Below, one piece after another: positions 37,701-44,804 of a stretch of 64,000 nucleotides of DNA (within the stretch, counting starts at the first letter, position 1; every line of letters starts with the position of its first letter). The stretch covers positions 186,001-250,000 of the forward strand of contig CAZAFL010000001.1 of NCBI GenBank assembly GCA_964484465.1, read 5' to 3'. The stretch is from CAZAFL01 sp964484465 (lineage in GTDB: Bacteria; Bacteroidota; Ignavibacteria; UBA10030; SZUA-254). The notes beneath the pieces are model-generated. The model made no database searches and was not told the origin of the DNA. It saw only the letters and a program-made list of their open reading frames with translations. The position numbers and the translations under genes are program-made.

Positions 37701-39636
37701 GACGTTTACGATCACACCCGCTACCGGTTACCACACCGACAGCGTGGTAGTTGATGGTGTGAATGAAGGGATAATCACAACGAGGACATTTAGCAGTGTC
37801 AACGCGAACCACACCATTACAGCCTATTATTCGATTAACATGTACACCATCACCGTGACACAGCACGCGAATGGAACAATTGCTCCGGGAACCTCGTCAG
37901 TGGCATATGGTGACAGCATAACTTTCACCATAACCCCCTCAACAGGATACCATACCGATAGTGTCGTTGTCGATGGCGCCAATCAGGGTGCGCTTGCGAG
38001 TAAGAAGTTCACCAATGTGCAGGCGAACCATACGATTACGGCATACTACTCTATTAATATGTACACCATCACGGTGACGCAGCACACGAATGGAACGATT
38101 GCGCCGGGAACCTCGTCCGTGGCGTACGGTGACAGCATTACCTTTACCATTACGCCGTCGGCAGGATACCATGTCGATAGTGTTGTTGTCGATGGCGTCA
38201 ATCAGGGTGTGCTTGCGAGTAAGAAGTTTACGACCGTGCAGGCAGCCCACACGCTGACAGCATACTATTCGCTGAACAGCTTTACGATTACGGTTACGCA
38301 GCATCCACACGGCACAATTGCCCCCGGCACAGTATCTGCGCTCTATGGAAGTTCAAAGGCGTTTACCATAACTCCCGCTTCAGGGTACCACGTCGATAGT
38401 GTGATGGTCGATGGAAATAAAACAGACTCGACGACGAGTTATACATTTCAGAATATTACATCGAATCACACGATAACGGCACTGTACGGTCTCAACCCTG
38501 TGTCGCGTTCGGTCAGCGTTGCCCGACGATGGAATATGGTTTCGCTGCCGGTGAAGGTCAACAATAAATTGAAGACTGCGGATTTCCCGAGCGCGATTAG
38601 CTTTGCATACACGTACAGCAATGGGTATGTACAACGTGACACGCTTGCAGTTGGGGTCAGCTACTGGATGAAATTTAACGGGCAGGAGAATATTCCGTTC
38701 AACGGTATTCCGCAGGAGGACACGATCAGTGTGCATGCAGGATGGAATATGATCGGATCCGGCACGGATGACGTGCCTGCATCGGTCATACAACCCGTCG
38801 GGACGACGATCATCTCCCAGTACTACGCCTATTCGAACGGTTACAAGACCGCTGATACGATCAGGATGGGGAAAGGATACTGGATTAAAGTGAGCTCGTC
38901 CGGTAAACTGGCATTCTCCGGTTCACCGTACACAAAGACGATAGGGGTTTCAGAATCTTCGCTTGAGAGTTCAGGGTCTTTCAATACATTGACGATTACT
39001 GATGCTCAGGGCCAAAGTACGAAGTTGTATTTCGGAAATAACCCGAAGGGAACAGTCTCTCTCGATTGGTATGACCTTCCCCCGTCACCGCCGATTGGTG
39101 TATTCGACATCAGGTTTTCTAGCCAGAAGCTCCTTGGAGTCGTGAATGACGATGAGATCAATGACCTTCCGCTTCAGATATCGGGAGCAGTATACCCGCT
39201 GGAAGTGAAATGGAGCGTTGTTCACCCTCAATTCTCGACGGTGCTGGAAGGGGATAACAAAGAGACGATCATGAAAGGCGATGGCTCGGTCGTGCTGAAG
39301 AACGCGGCAGCGCCTGTAGCAGTGAAAGTGGTCGGATTGCTGGCGGCGCCGAAAGAATTCTCGCTCGCCCTGAATTATCCGAACCCGTTCAACCCGACAA
39401 CAACGATTAAGTACCAGCTCGCTGCAGAAAGCAAAGTAAGCCTAAGAGTATACAATGAGCTCGGTCAGGTTATCGCAACGCTTGTTGATGGAACCCAGGC
39501 CGCGGGTTTCAGGTCGATTGACTGGAATGCGGGTAACAACGCTTCGGGAGTCTATTTCTACAGGCTGGAAGCTTCTGATGTCGCTCATCCTTCAAGGTCG
39601 TTTGTTCAGGTGAGGAAAATGTTACTGATGAAGTAA
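28720..39636 (+). CDS. Giant secreted multi-repeat protein with T9SS sorting domain
   Basis: 3,638 residues; signal peptide 'ILSVIFCLILLGATAWGQ'. In order: an N-terminal lectin-like beta domain (residues ~25-275); about nine fibronectin-III-like units of ~122 residues, most starting E-P-T and carrying 'STTYYFRVYEYN'-type strands (DNA about 29548, 30255, 32400, 32770, 33140, 33500, 34155, 34521, 34887); two copies of a 'TVTGTLNNFGTV' abnormal-spindle-like domain (about 29935 and 32085); two beta-helix-like stretches ('WNQSNNSASWATSSNW', 'WSDTSTWVGHVVP'); four 73-residue bacterial repeats (37624-38499); the WN/GYW module; and the tail 'LNYPNPFNPTTTIKYQL' ... 'VRKMLLMK'. It looks like an adhesin or gliding/surface protein; no catalytic site was seen. 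A terminator follows at 39662. Confidence 0.93.
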   Translation: MKTFFTILSVIFCLILLGATAWGQTTVFSDDFSANQSSSYTTSGAIGSSAWSVSRSGDDWGARRNTTGIMEVTNDVSATGNASGWAFSSVSLSTSFSSPFNATLSSNAGVVTWTFNMRTNRTTILSGFGSTTTYGLAFVLVGTSTSANTSGSGYAVVMGSASTDSNKVRLVSYNNGLQGTLTTIVGPGGKPTAVTDYRSIKVTYDPSSNQWELFNRDDGSSAFTDPTTGTLTSLGTGTNSTYTGTGMSYTGAFWQGSTLASQTTFFDNYKVTIASYEPTTQASSITFSSVSSNAMTVSWTNGNGANRLVLAHSGSAVDANPVDFTSYTANAAFGSGTQIGTGNYVVYSGNSNSVAVTGLSASTTYYFRVYEYNSSGTQADFDTASATNNPNSQATSAGGTPTINVTGTLNNFGTVVAGSNSSQQSYTVSGSSLTADITITAPSGFQVSTTSGSNFGSSVTLTQSGGTVSSTTIYARFSPSSADGAESGNITHTSTGATTQNQAVAGTAVSTEPSTQSSIAFGSVTNSSIVVNFSGGNGSNRIVVARSGNAVSYSPTDGAASSGVNSDFSSATDQGSGNKIMYDGTGSTVTVTGLTGHTTYYFAVYEYNVGTGTSQNYNTTSPGTGNQATLTTVYTWNQSNNSASWATSSNWTPTRTSASSTDSLVFNNGGNDTITSVPTETVGQIYVSGSTKVYLQASGANTLTINGGTSTDLSVASGSEFNINGSSALSLTLATGATGSISGNMTFSNAGHSFIVTDASAVTFNSGAVFTQGTGSSGSVFGTTGNANAVTFANGSSFISKAGNNPFGLGQPSSRVVFQTGSLYSHQQSGTPSFSGRTYANFELNASGQTISTTGGAAFSIDNITLTDGTLNIGMTGTFNLKGNISAASGKTLTFNAASASSITFNGTSAQSINGPGTITFNPTENITLNNSNGLTINQNVRFQKNLTLTSGIITTGSDTLTVDSAVTRTIGFVAGYLKKPVATGGTTVAFEVGDASNYRPVSISFGNVTVGGSLTANVSQSAGDHPNIGTSGLNSAKSVNRYWTVSNTGTTFNNYSATFTFVGSDTDAASNTANYVVKKYDSGTWSSTTTGTRTSTSTQASGMTSFSDYAVAELLPPTITVTGTLSDFGIVGVGATSSSQSYTVSGSYLTADITITAPTDFQVSTSSNSGFGSSVTLTQSGGSVGNTTIYARFAPGSTGAKSGNITHTSSGATTQNQAVSGTAISAEPTQQDSTITFSSVGTSSITVNWVNGDAANRIVVAKSGSSVSFSPTDATASSGVNSDFSSATDQGSGNKIVYDGTGSTVTVTGLNPATTYYFRVYGYNGTGTTVNYLTNTATGNPNNQTTLSSEPTLQDSTITFSSISASSMTVSWLNGDGANHIVVAKASGAIGGTPTDGSTYSANSTFGSGGTIAANEYVVYNGTGTSVVVTGLSASTTYYFRVFGYSGSSSTSNYLTNTATGNPNNQATLASEPTTQASNITFSDRMDVSMKVKWTNGNGGFRIVVAKAGSAITDTVVDGTSYTADSAFGSGNTIGTGEYVVYKGTADSVIVTGLTASTTYYYRVFEYNMASPENYLTSTASGNPNSATTLATEPTTASSSISFTGVTGNAMTVNWTNGDGANRIVVAKSGSAVSGSPTDGGGYTADSVFSGGNTIAAGEYVVYNGSGTSVRVTSLSSSTTYHFAVFEYNGSGTSANYLTSSSLTGNQTTLTTGAPTVTTPTATNINSTSATLGANVTSDGNDPIVERGVVWSTSSNPTTADNKVSTAGTTGVFTVGVSGLPSATLIHYRGYAINSIDTAYTTDATFSTHASEPTSQDSTITFSSIGANSMTVSWMNGNGANRIVVAKSGSAVSGSPTDGSGYSADTVFGSGNTIAANEYVVYNGSGSTVTITGLNTSTTYHFRAFGYNGSGVTTNYLTASATGNPNSQETLAPEPTVPATNIVFSNRTNTSVKLKWTSGNGASRLVVGRAGIDVSGSPTDGTSYAADSVFGAGGTIATGEYVLYNGTADSVTITGLSPETNYRFMVFEYNMASPENYLPNNAAGNPDSIYTFATEPTAHAGSFAASATSASSINLTWTVASGADGYIILKRTSSDPTGTPSDGTGYSAGNTIGDGTVAAVITSGAATSTTISGLAGNTSFHFSIMPFAWDGVHNATYNYKTDGSIPTANALTFSSSSDVIATGGFSYPANVAYATYQENTNLTAGNSLAVFGVTVRDGGGVADADNVPTILTAISFNVTNVGFLRRAALYDGATELAEVAVSGSPITFSGLNDTTADGSSKDLVLRVSYTTSVTDNAQYTFTVSSVTASPSGSGFASANGGGATSSTSGDNNRIEVTATTLAFTTQPQSGILFNQNFGPVAVTARDVNGNTDLDYGSVTLSSATFTLSSTDAGGLTQTASSGVASWTNLSSSNSGTGTILANGTGASGTSNTITVTDNNINSAQNGNWSDTSTWVGHVVPTSSQNATINHTVTLTGATSITNITVNNGGILDAGANILTVSGTFSLNGGSEFRQGGTVQAVPGATRSFATTSTYRFNGTQGGTGNFAYPAFGNLIWEPTPSANGTFQNSDTSSPFNRGLVVHGNLTLNMSSSLEVRLATGATFSRSHTVDGNLTIQGGTLVLANGSTNGTLTVGGNINVSNSGILRGVNSSGNGILNLKGSISKSSIFTHGGGSGAVTVTMNGTSSQDIGGSTNDTLQNLTINNSAGVTLSREVDVTGTLTFTNGNVTTGSNVLYVTSTATISRTSGHIIGNEQLDFPSGDDIPAKFDVGSSSGYTPVTLDLDGAGGTSGTFIASATGSSHAQISSSGLDTAKDINRYWTVTPGTGALGPRTYKLKVDFLSGDVGGANTNNFEFRKYNGSWSAPTGGTYTRTATSTQYDNFTSFSDFAVGEPRLYSLNVTIVGNGSVTKTPPTGPYTFGQTVTLNAIPDSGWSLSGWSGDASGSNNPLDVVMNADKNITATFVNIPSYTIAVTQHAHGTISPGTSIVAQDSSKTFTITPATGYHTDSVVVDGVNEGIITTRTFSSVNANHTITAYYSINMYTITVTQHANGTIAPGTSSVAYGDSITFTITPSTGYHTDSVVVDGANQGALASKKFTNVQANHTITAYYSINMYTITVTQHTNGTIAPGTSSVAYGDSITFTITPSAGYHVDSVVVDGVNQGVLASKKFTTVQAAHTLTAYYSLNSFTITVTQHPHGTIAPGTVSALYGSSKAFTITPASGYHVDSVMVDGNKTDSTTSYTFQNITSNHTITALYGLNPVSRSVSVARRWNMVSLPVKVNNKLKTADFPSAISFAYTYSNGYVQRDTLAVGVSYWMKFNGQENIPFNGIPQEDTISVHAGWNMIGSGTDDVPASVIQPVGTTIISQYYAYSNGYKTADTIRMGKGYWIKVSSSGKLAFSGSPYTKTIGVSESSLESSGSFNTLTITDAQGQSTKLYFGNNPKGTVSLDWYDLPPSPPIGVFDIRFSSQKLLGVVNDDEINDLPLQISGAVYPLEVKWSVVHPQFSTVLEGDNKETIMKGDGSVVLKNAAAPVAVKVVGLLAAPKEFSLALNYPNPFNPTTTIKYQLAAESKVSLRVYNELGQVIATLVDGTQAAGFRSIDWNAGNNASGVYFYRLEASDVAHPSRSFVQVRKMLLMK
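37624..38499 (+). repeat. Four tandem 219-bp (73-residue) repeats inside the giant protein gene
   Basis: Units start at 37624, 37843, 38062 and 38281, an exact 219-bp period. Each encodes (Y/F)TI-x-VTQH-x-(H/N)GTI-(S/A)-PGT ... 'FTITP' ... 'GYH-x-DSV' ... 'HTITAYYSIN', the InterPro 'bacterial repeat' fold. Units 2 and 3 are nearly identical at DNA level, which suggests recent duplication or gene conversion. Confidence 0.9.
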
Positions 39637-39661
39637 TAGTTTCAGAACATCTGAAGTGACG

Positions 39662-39691
39662 AAAGCCCCGACGAATAGCCGGGGCTTTTTT
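39662..39691 (+). terminator. Intrinsic terminator of the giant protein gene
   Basis: Perfect 9-bp stem AAAGCCCCG (39662-39670) / CGGGGCTTT (39680-39688), 9-base loop, followed by more Ts (six consecutive T from 39686 to 39691). It lies 26 bp after the stop codon. Confidence 0.85.
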
Positions 39692-39775
39692 GTTGATAAG
39701 AGTATGACGAAGTTTCTGTTTACTTGCCATTGCAAATCGTTCGAAAGGGGACTCGCAATGAAAGGTCGCTGACGC

Positions 39776-42700
39776 TTATTTCACAAGTACCATCTTCTTC
39801 AAATCGGAATACTTGCCGGCAGTCAATCGATAGAAGTAAATGCCGCTGGCATAATTTGAAAAATCTACATTCACCGAATATCTCCCCGCTTCATATCTTC
39901 CTTCTATAAGACTCTTCACCTCGCGTCCTGTTATGTCATAGATTTTGAGATTAACGAACACATTCTCAGGTAAGTCGAAGGAAATTGTCGTTGTCGGATT
40001 AAAAGGATTAGGATAGTTTTGACGAAGCGCATAGGCTGTCGGTATGGGAGATCCTTCTGAAATCGTTAAGACCAGGGAGCTTCCATTCTTTTCCGAAATG
40101 AAGACGCTCTGTGAACCTGAAAGAACGTGTGACGCTACGATTTTCCCCGACTGTACTTCATCAATCGTAAAATGTTTTTGATTGCCGTTGTTCACATCGA
40201 TTGAAATACGAATTGGATATTGCGCATTCGAAACAACGACCGGGTATGAAATACTATTCTTAATTGAAGTGGGATAAGCCTCGAGAATCCGCTGGCTGGC
40301 GAACCGGGCGTCGAAGGCAGCCGCAGGGCCTGACGGAGGCATTTCGAACCTGGCGAGGTCTATCTTTCCATCCTTATCTTCAGCAAGATATAATGTTTGA
40401 TTGTTGCCAAGGTTATCGCTAATGACAATATCAGAGTATCCACCGACTGTAGCGGAAGTTCGCGGCAAAGCGCCTGGCCCGAGGTCGATTGACCCGCTGC
40501 CGGATGTTTTCACCCAATACCCATGGCCCTTCTTGAGTGTGTCGGCAATTTTATATCCGTCGGAATAGCCATAGAAGTTGCTCGTTACAATTCCGCCCGA
40601 AGGAGCCGGGATATCGTGGTCGACTGTGCCAATAAGGTTCCAACCTGCTGTTACAGGAATCCCGACGGTGTCAAGCGGTGTTCCGCTGATGCTTTGACTA
40701 AGGGCGCCGGGGAATTTTGTCCAGTAACCCTTGCCGGGAATCATAGAATCGCGCTGTACATATCCTCCGTTGTAAAGATAGGTCGTTCCCGAAACGGCGG
40801 TCGGGAAAATGGACGTGACAGAGTAATCAGTCCGAAGGAGCGGTACAGAGACCAGGTTCCACCGTCTGCTCACCTGAATTGAGACTGAGGTCGGGGAGGA
40901 TGGAGGGCCAAAGTGGTAGCAGCTGTCGGGTCCCGGCCAGTTTGACAATGGCGAGAGGTTTGTTATGCCATCGCTCGCGGCCCCTGTTCCGCCGAGTATG
41001 AAATCATAAAAATGATAATCTCCTCCAATGTGGTCCTTGATGCCAATCATCGCCCCGACGTCACCGCCGCTTGACATCGTACCGGCGGCAACCGGACCGT
41101 AGCTGAAGTCGACGGTATTTGAAGTCTCATTTAGTCGTATCTGGAAGTTAATACGGGTCGTCGTTGTTGTGTTGTCATAATATGCGAGGACATTTTTCCA
41201 TTGCACGACAAAAATCCGGTTCGGCGCGCTGTTCAACGTCTTGTACGTAAGTGAAGCACTACCGTCGACAACCATATCTTCCCACCATACTCCTAATGCT
41301 TTTGTCGGGTGAGCAGTGCTAAAAAGGGTTCCATTAGGATTTGCGCCATACGGCCCGATCTGACCAGGGTTCGAAATACCTCTGACGGACCCCTCTGTGC
41401 CCGTGCCGAATTCGAGCCATCCGTTCGTGCTCACCTGCACGGAATCATACGGATAATTATCAAATTGGAACGTGAATGGAAGCCCGATCGTGGTTTGAAC
41501 ATCATCACCGTTATTCGCGACTGTCGCGCCGGTAATTTCGGTGTATGTGCATGCTTCTTTTATAACATTAGTGTACGTAATAGAGGGCTGATGAATAATG
41601 GTGAGCGTGCCGTATGTTGTATCGTTATGTGTGTTCTGGTCGGCAGCGAGATTGATAGCTTCCAGCGTATAGACGCCCGAATCAGGCGGTGTAAATGAGC
41701 CGGTGAACGTTACCTGCCTTGTTTCTTTGAGACCGAGAGAAGAAATAGTTTTTGTGCTCGAATACACTTCAGTTGCACCATTGAGTATCCTGTATTTGAC
41801 GTTAAATGAGTCGGGAGGTAATTGTGCTCCGACATCATTAAATGAGGCAGAAATAGAAGAGATTGTACTGCCGAGCAGAATGACCTTTCCGTCCGCAGGC
41901 GAGTTGAGAGAAAGCGCCCGATAATCGAACACATTCAATGCCGGCAGCTCGCGTTCATACACCCCATTGCCGAATGTAGCTGCACGCAGAACCCTGCCGG
42001 GCGACGATATCCCCAGATCAAGAACCATTGCTGGGGGCATACCCGTGTTAAAGGTCTGCCAGCTTGCGCCTCCGTCGAGCGTCCTGTAAACGCCAAGGTC
42101 GGTTCCGAGATATAAGTGTGCCGGGTAGGACGGGTCGACAACAATTGANNNNNNNNNNNNNNNNNNNNNNNNNNNNNNNNNNNNNNNNNNNNNNNNNNNN
42201 NNNNNNNNNNNNNNNNNNNNNNNNNNNNNNNNNNNNNNNNNNNNNNNNCAAGGTCGGTTCCGAGATATAAGTGTGCCGGGTAGGACGGGTCGACAACAAT
42301 TGACTGCGCAGGAATGTCCGGAAGGTTCGAGGAAATATCAGTCCATGTCGAACCGGCATCCGTTGATTTAAACACGTGAGAAGTACCATAGCCGGAGTAT
42401 GTGAGGTATGCAATAAGGCTTGTGTTCGGGTCGAAGGATATGTCAGTGGGATAGCGGTTGGGAAGTGTCCCCGTGACATTTGTCCAGCTTGTTCCGCCGT
42501 TGACCGACCTATAAATTTGAAACGACCCTCCGAGAGTCCCCGTTCCGGCAAGAAGCGTATCGGGGTTTTTGTATGAGACGCCGATACAGGCAACAGGTGT
42601 TCCGTTAAAATTGGTGCCCCCATTCGTGGGAGACCAGTTTGTCCCCCCATCCGTCGATTTGTAGACAACCTTTGCTCCTCCATACAAAACGTTGTGGTTG

Positions 42701-44382
42701 GAATATGAAATCACAAATGGAGCGATAAAATTAGCGTTGCTGCTTCCCGTTGCCAGCCCGCCGGTAGAAGAAAACCAATTTGACCCTCCATCGGTGGATT
42801 TTGAAATGGCGAGATAGACGTACTCTTCATACAACACGGCGGAGTTTGTCGGGTCGATTGAGCACCATCCGCCGTCGCCACCGTACGTTTTATCCCATGT
42901 CAATGAACCAAAATATTTTACAGTTCCGTTGTCCTGCAATCCGCCGAGCGAAATGGATCCGTCTGTCTCAGCATTCGCAAATCCGTTGTAAAATTGTGTC
43001 GTAATAAACCCGCCGTTACGCCCGGAGAACGTCTCGCCTCCGTCGGTCGACGCAAAAATTCCACCGTCACATCCATGATACATGATATTGGAATTGTTCG
43101 GGTCAAACGCAATCGCGTGATGGTCGGCATGAGCATAGTATGAAGGTCCCTCCGGTCCTCCCGCAGGCACGATATTGAAGTAACCTGCGGACCAGACCGA
43201 TTTTTGATTTATTGTTGACCCGCCGTCGGTGGATTTATAAATGTCGAGCCCCGCGCAGAACAGGGTTTCGGCATACGCTGGATTAACCGCAATAGTGTTG
43301 TCATACCAGCCCTGACCGCTGACATAATTTGTCGTCGTCTTCAGTGTCCAGCTTGCTCCTCCATCCGTTGTTTTGTACACTCCGAGCAGCGCAGAGCTGG
43401 ACGCATTAGCGATTCCGGCGTACACTACCTGTGGCTTTGTCGGGGAGATTGACAGCGACGTTCTTCCGAAGTTGGAGGTCGGTAAACCGCCGCTGAGCAT
43501 CGTCCACGTCGAACCCGCATTTGTCGTTTTGTACACGCCAGGGTTTGCAGTGGAATTTCGCTGACCGTGAGACGAATACAGAATCGTTGTATCGGAAGGA
43601 TTGATGACAATATCCATTGCCATGAGTTCGGCGTTGGAAAGAGTCCAGTTTGCTCCGGCGTCAACACTTTTATAAACCCCTTCAGTTGTCGCGGCGAAAA
43701 TTGTTTTCGGGTTTTGAGGATTCACGAGAACCTTTTGCACGGCAGTAATCTGGTCGAATGTCGATGTTAATCCGGTCTGAGTCCACGTTGTCCCGCCGTC
43801 TGTTGATTTCAGGACCCCCATGCCATAGGTGCTTCTCGCGCCGGGAGTTCCGACCTGAGCTCTTCCGTAAATGCTTCCTGCTTCACCGGTACCGATATAC
43901 ATGATGTTGGAATTCCCCGGAGAAAGAACGACCGAGCTCACCGATACTGTAGGAAAACCTGTGTTGACGTACGTCCATGCGTTTGAGCCCACTCCGGCAG
44001 AAGTCGATTTCCACAATCCACCGCTTGCCGCTCCTACCCAAACGTTGTTTGAATTGGAAGGGTCGACGGTAATTGACAGCACTCTTCCGCCGACATTATT
44101 CGGTCCGATCGATTGCCATTGCGTTGTGTCTGCAATTTTATAATTTCGTTCGTCGACCATTTTGGATTTTGCGTATTGCGCCGCGCGGAGATATGCACCG
44201 TTGGGGATTTTATCAAAAGGCGCCGAGCGCTGATTGTACCAGTTATCGAACCATTCCATGGCGTGGTCTTCCTGTTCCTCCAATGCTTTCGTGCGAACAG
44301 GTAATGTTGATTTGTGGAATGAAAGAAATGTCAAAGCAAAAACGCCAATTGGTAAAATGACGCGAAGAAACAAATGTCTCAT
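39776..44382 (-). CDS. Secreted BNR/sortilin-like repeat protein with T9SS sorting domain, interrupted by an assembly gap
   Basis: One gene broken in this assembly by 100 Ns (42149-42248) between two identical 55-bp copies. Removing one copy and the Ns (155 bp) joins both parts in frame as about 1,483 residues; the join reads 'YLGTDLGVYRTLDGGASW', a perfect BNR repeat. The N-terminal part has a signal peptide (from ATG 44382, 'LFLRVILPIGVFALTFLSFH') and many S-T-D-G-G-x-x-W repeats as in VPS10/sortilin or GH74-like propellers. The C-terminal part has Ig-like strands, a lectin-like segment ('VQVSTNGWLEFGTG'), the WN/GYW module and the tail 'LRQNYPNPFNPTTTISFDLP' ... 'LKKMVLVK'. The frame extends to ATG 44451, but the signal peptide favours 44382. 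It is not a pseudogene. Confidence 0.88.
42094..42148. repeat. 55-bp sequence duplicated at the left edge of the assembly gap
   Basis: Identical to 42249-42303. It begins CAAGGTCGGTTCCGAGATAT and ends CAACAATTGA, ending exactly where the Ns start. It is most likely the same genomic segment assembled at the end of two contigs. Confidence 0.95.
42149..42248. other. Assembly gap (100 N)
   Basis: Exactly 100 undetermined bases, a scaffolding placeholder and not a measured length. It is flanked by the 55-bp duplicate on both sides, so the true gap is probably zero or negative. Confidence 0.99.
42249..42303. repeat. 55-bp sequence duplicated at the right edge of the assembly gap
   Basis: Second copy of 42094-42148, starting exactly after the last N. 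Confidence 0.95.
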
Positions 44383-44804
44383 GCCGGTGTCCCCGATGAT
44401 GGATGTATTGAATGTCAAACAAAATATACTGAGAAAAGGGTTGATTTTCAAGGTTCGAAAATAAACGGTAGTGAGGCAGTTTGGGAATAATGTCTACTAT
44501 ATTATTTTCTGTACACCGTAAAGATAGAAAAGCCTAAGTCTGGATTCCGCATCAAGTGCGGAATGACACTTTTACCTGTCATTCCTGCGTAAGCAGGAAT
44601 CCATTTCGTTGCTGGGATTCAAACTGCCCCACCACCAAATAAACGGCAGCATTTCTGTCTTCAATAGATAAGCTGAAAAATTCAGTCAGTTATAATATTG
44701 GGAAATATACAATTATGGGTATAGGCTTATCTTGCTAATCAACCGCATTCTCATTAACTTTTTTGAGTACATTAAAAAAGAGCTTTTCTCAAGTAGAGCT
44801 GACG
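44383..44804. other. Divergent intergenic region with two small hairpin repeats
   Basis: About 420 bp between the two divergent secreted-protein genes, so it should contain both promoters. A palindromic repeat element is at 44542-44600. Nothing else was recognised. Confidence 0.5.
44542..44600. repeat. Twin-hairpin intergenic repeat (GGATTCCGCA / ATTCCTGC type)
   Basis: Two perfect 8-bp hairpins: ATTCCGCA (44544-44551) / TGCGGAAT (44557-44564) and ATTCCTGC (44581-44588) / GCAGGAAT (44593-44600), the second with a GTAA loop. The 'GTCATTCCTGCGTAAGCAGG' box is a repeat type seen widely in bacterial genomes. Confidence 0.75.

Noticed and set aside
37624..38499. Regular tandem repeats considered as a CRISPR array
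   Set aside because: The 219-bp units are coding, in frame and without spacers; no cas genes are present.
30774..38793. Many minus-strand frames of 60-170 codons
   Set aside because: All are antisense to the giant repeat protein; they recur because the coding repeats recur.
41935..44451. Frameshifted or pseudogenised BNR gene, or two separate genes
   Set aside because: The break coincides exactly with the N run and the duplicated 55-mer; removing 155 bp restores one frame with a perfect repeat at the join.
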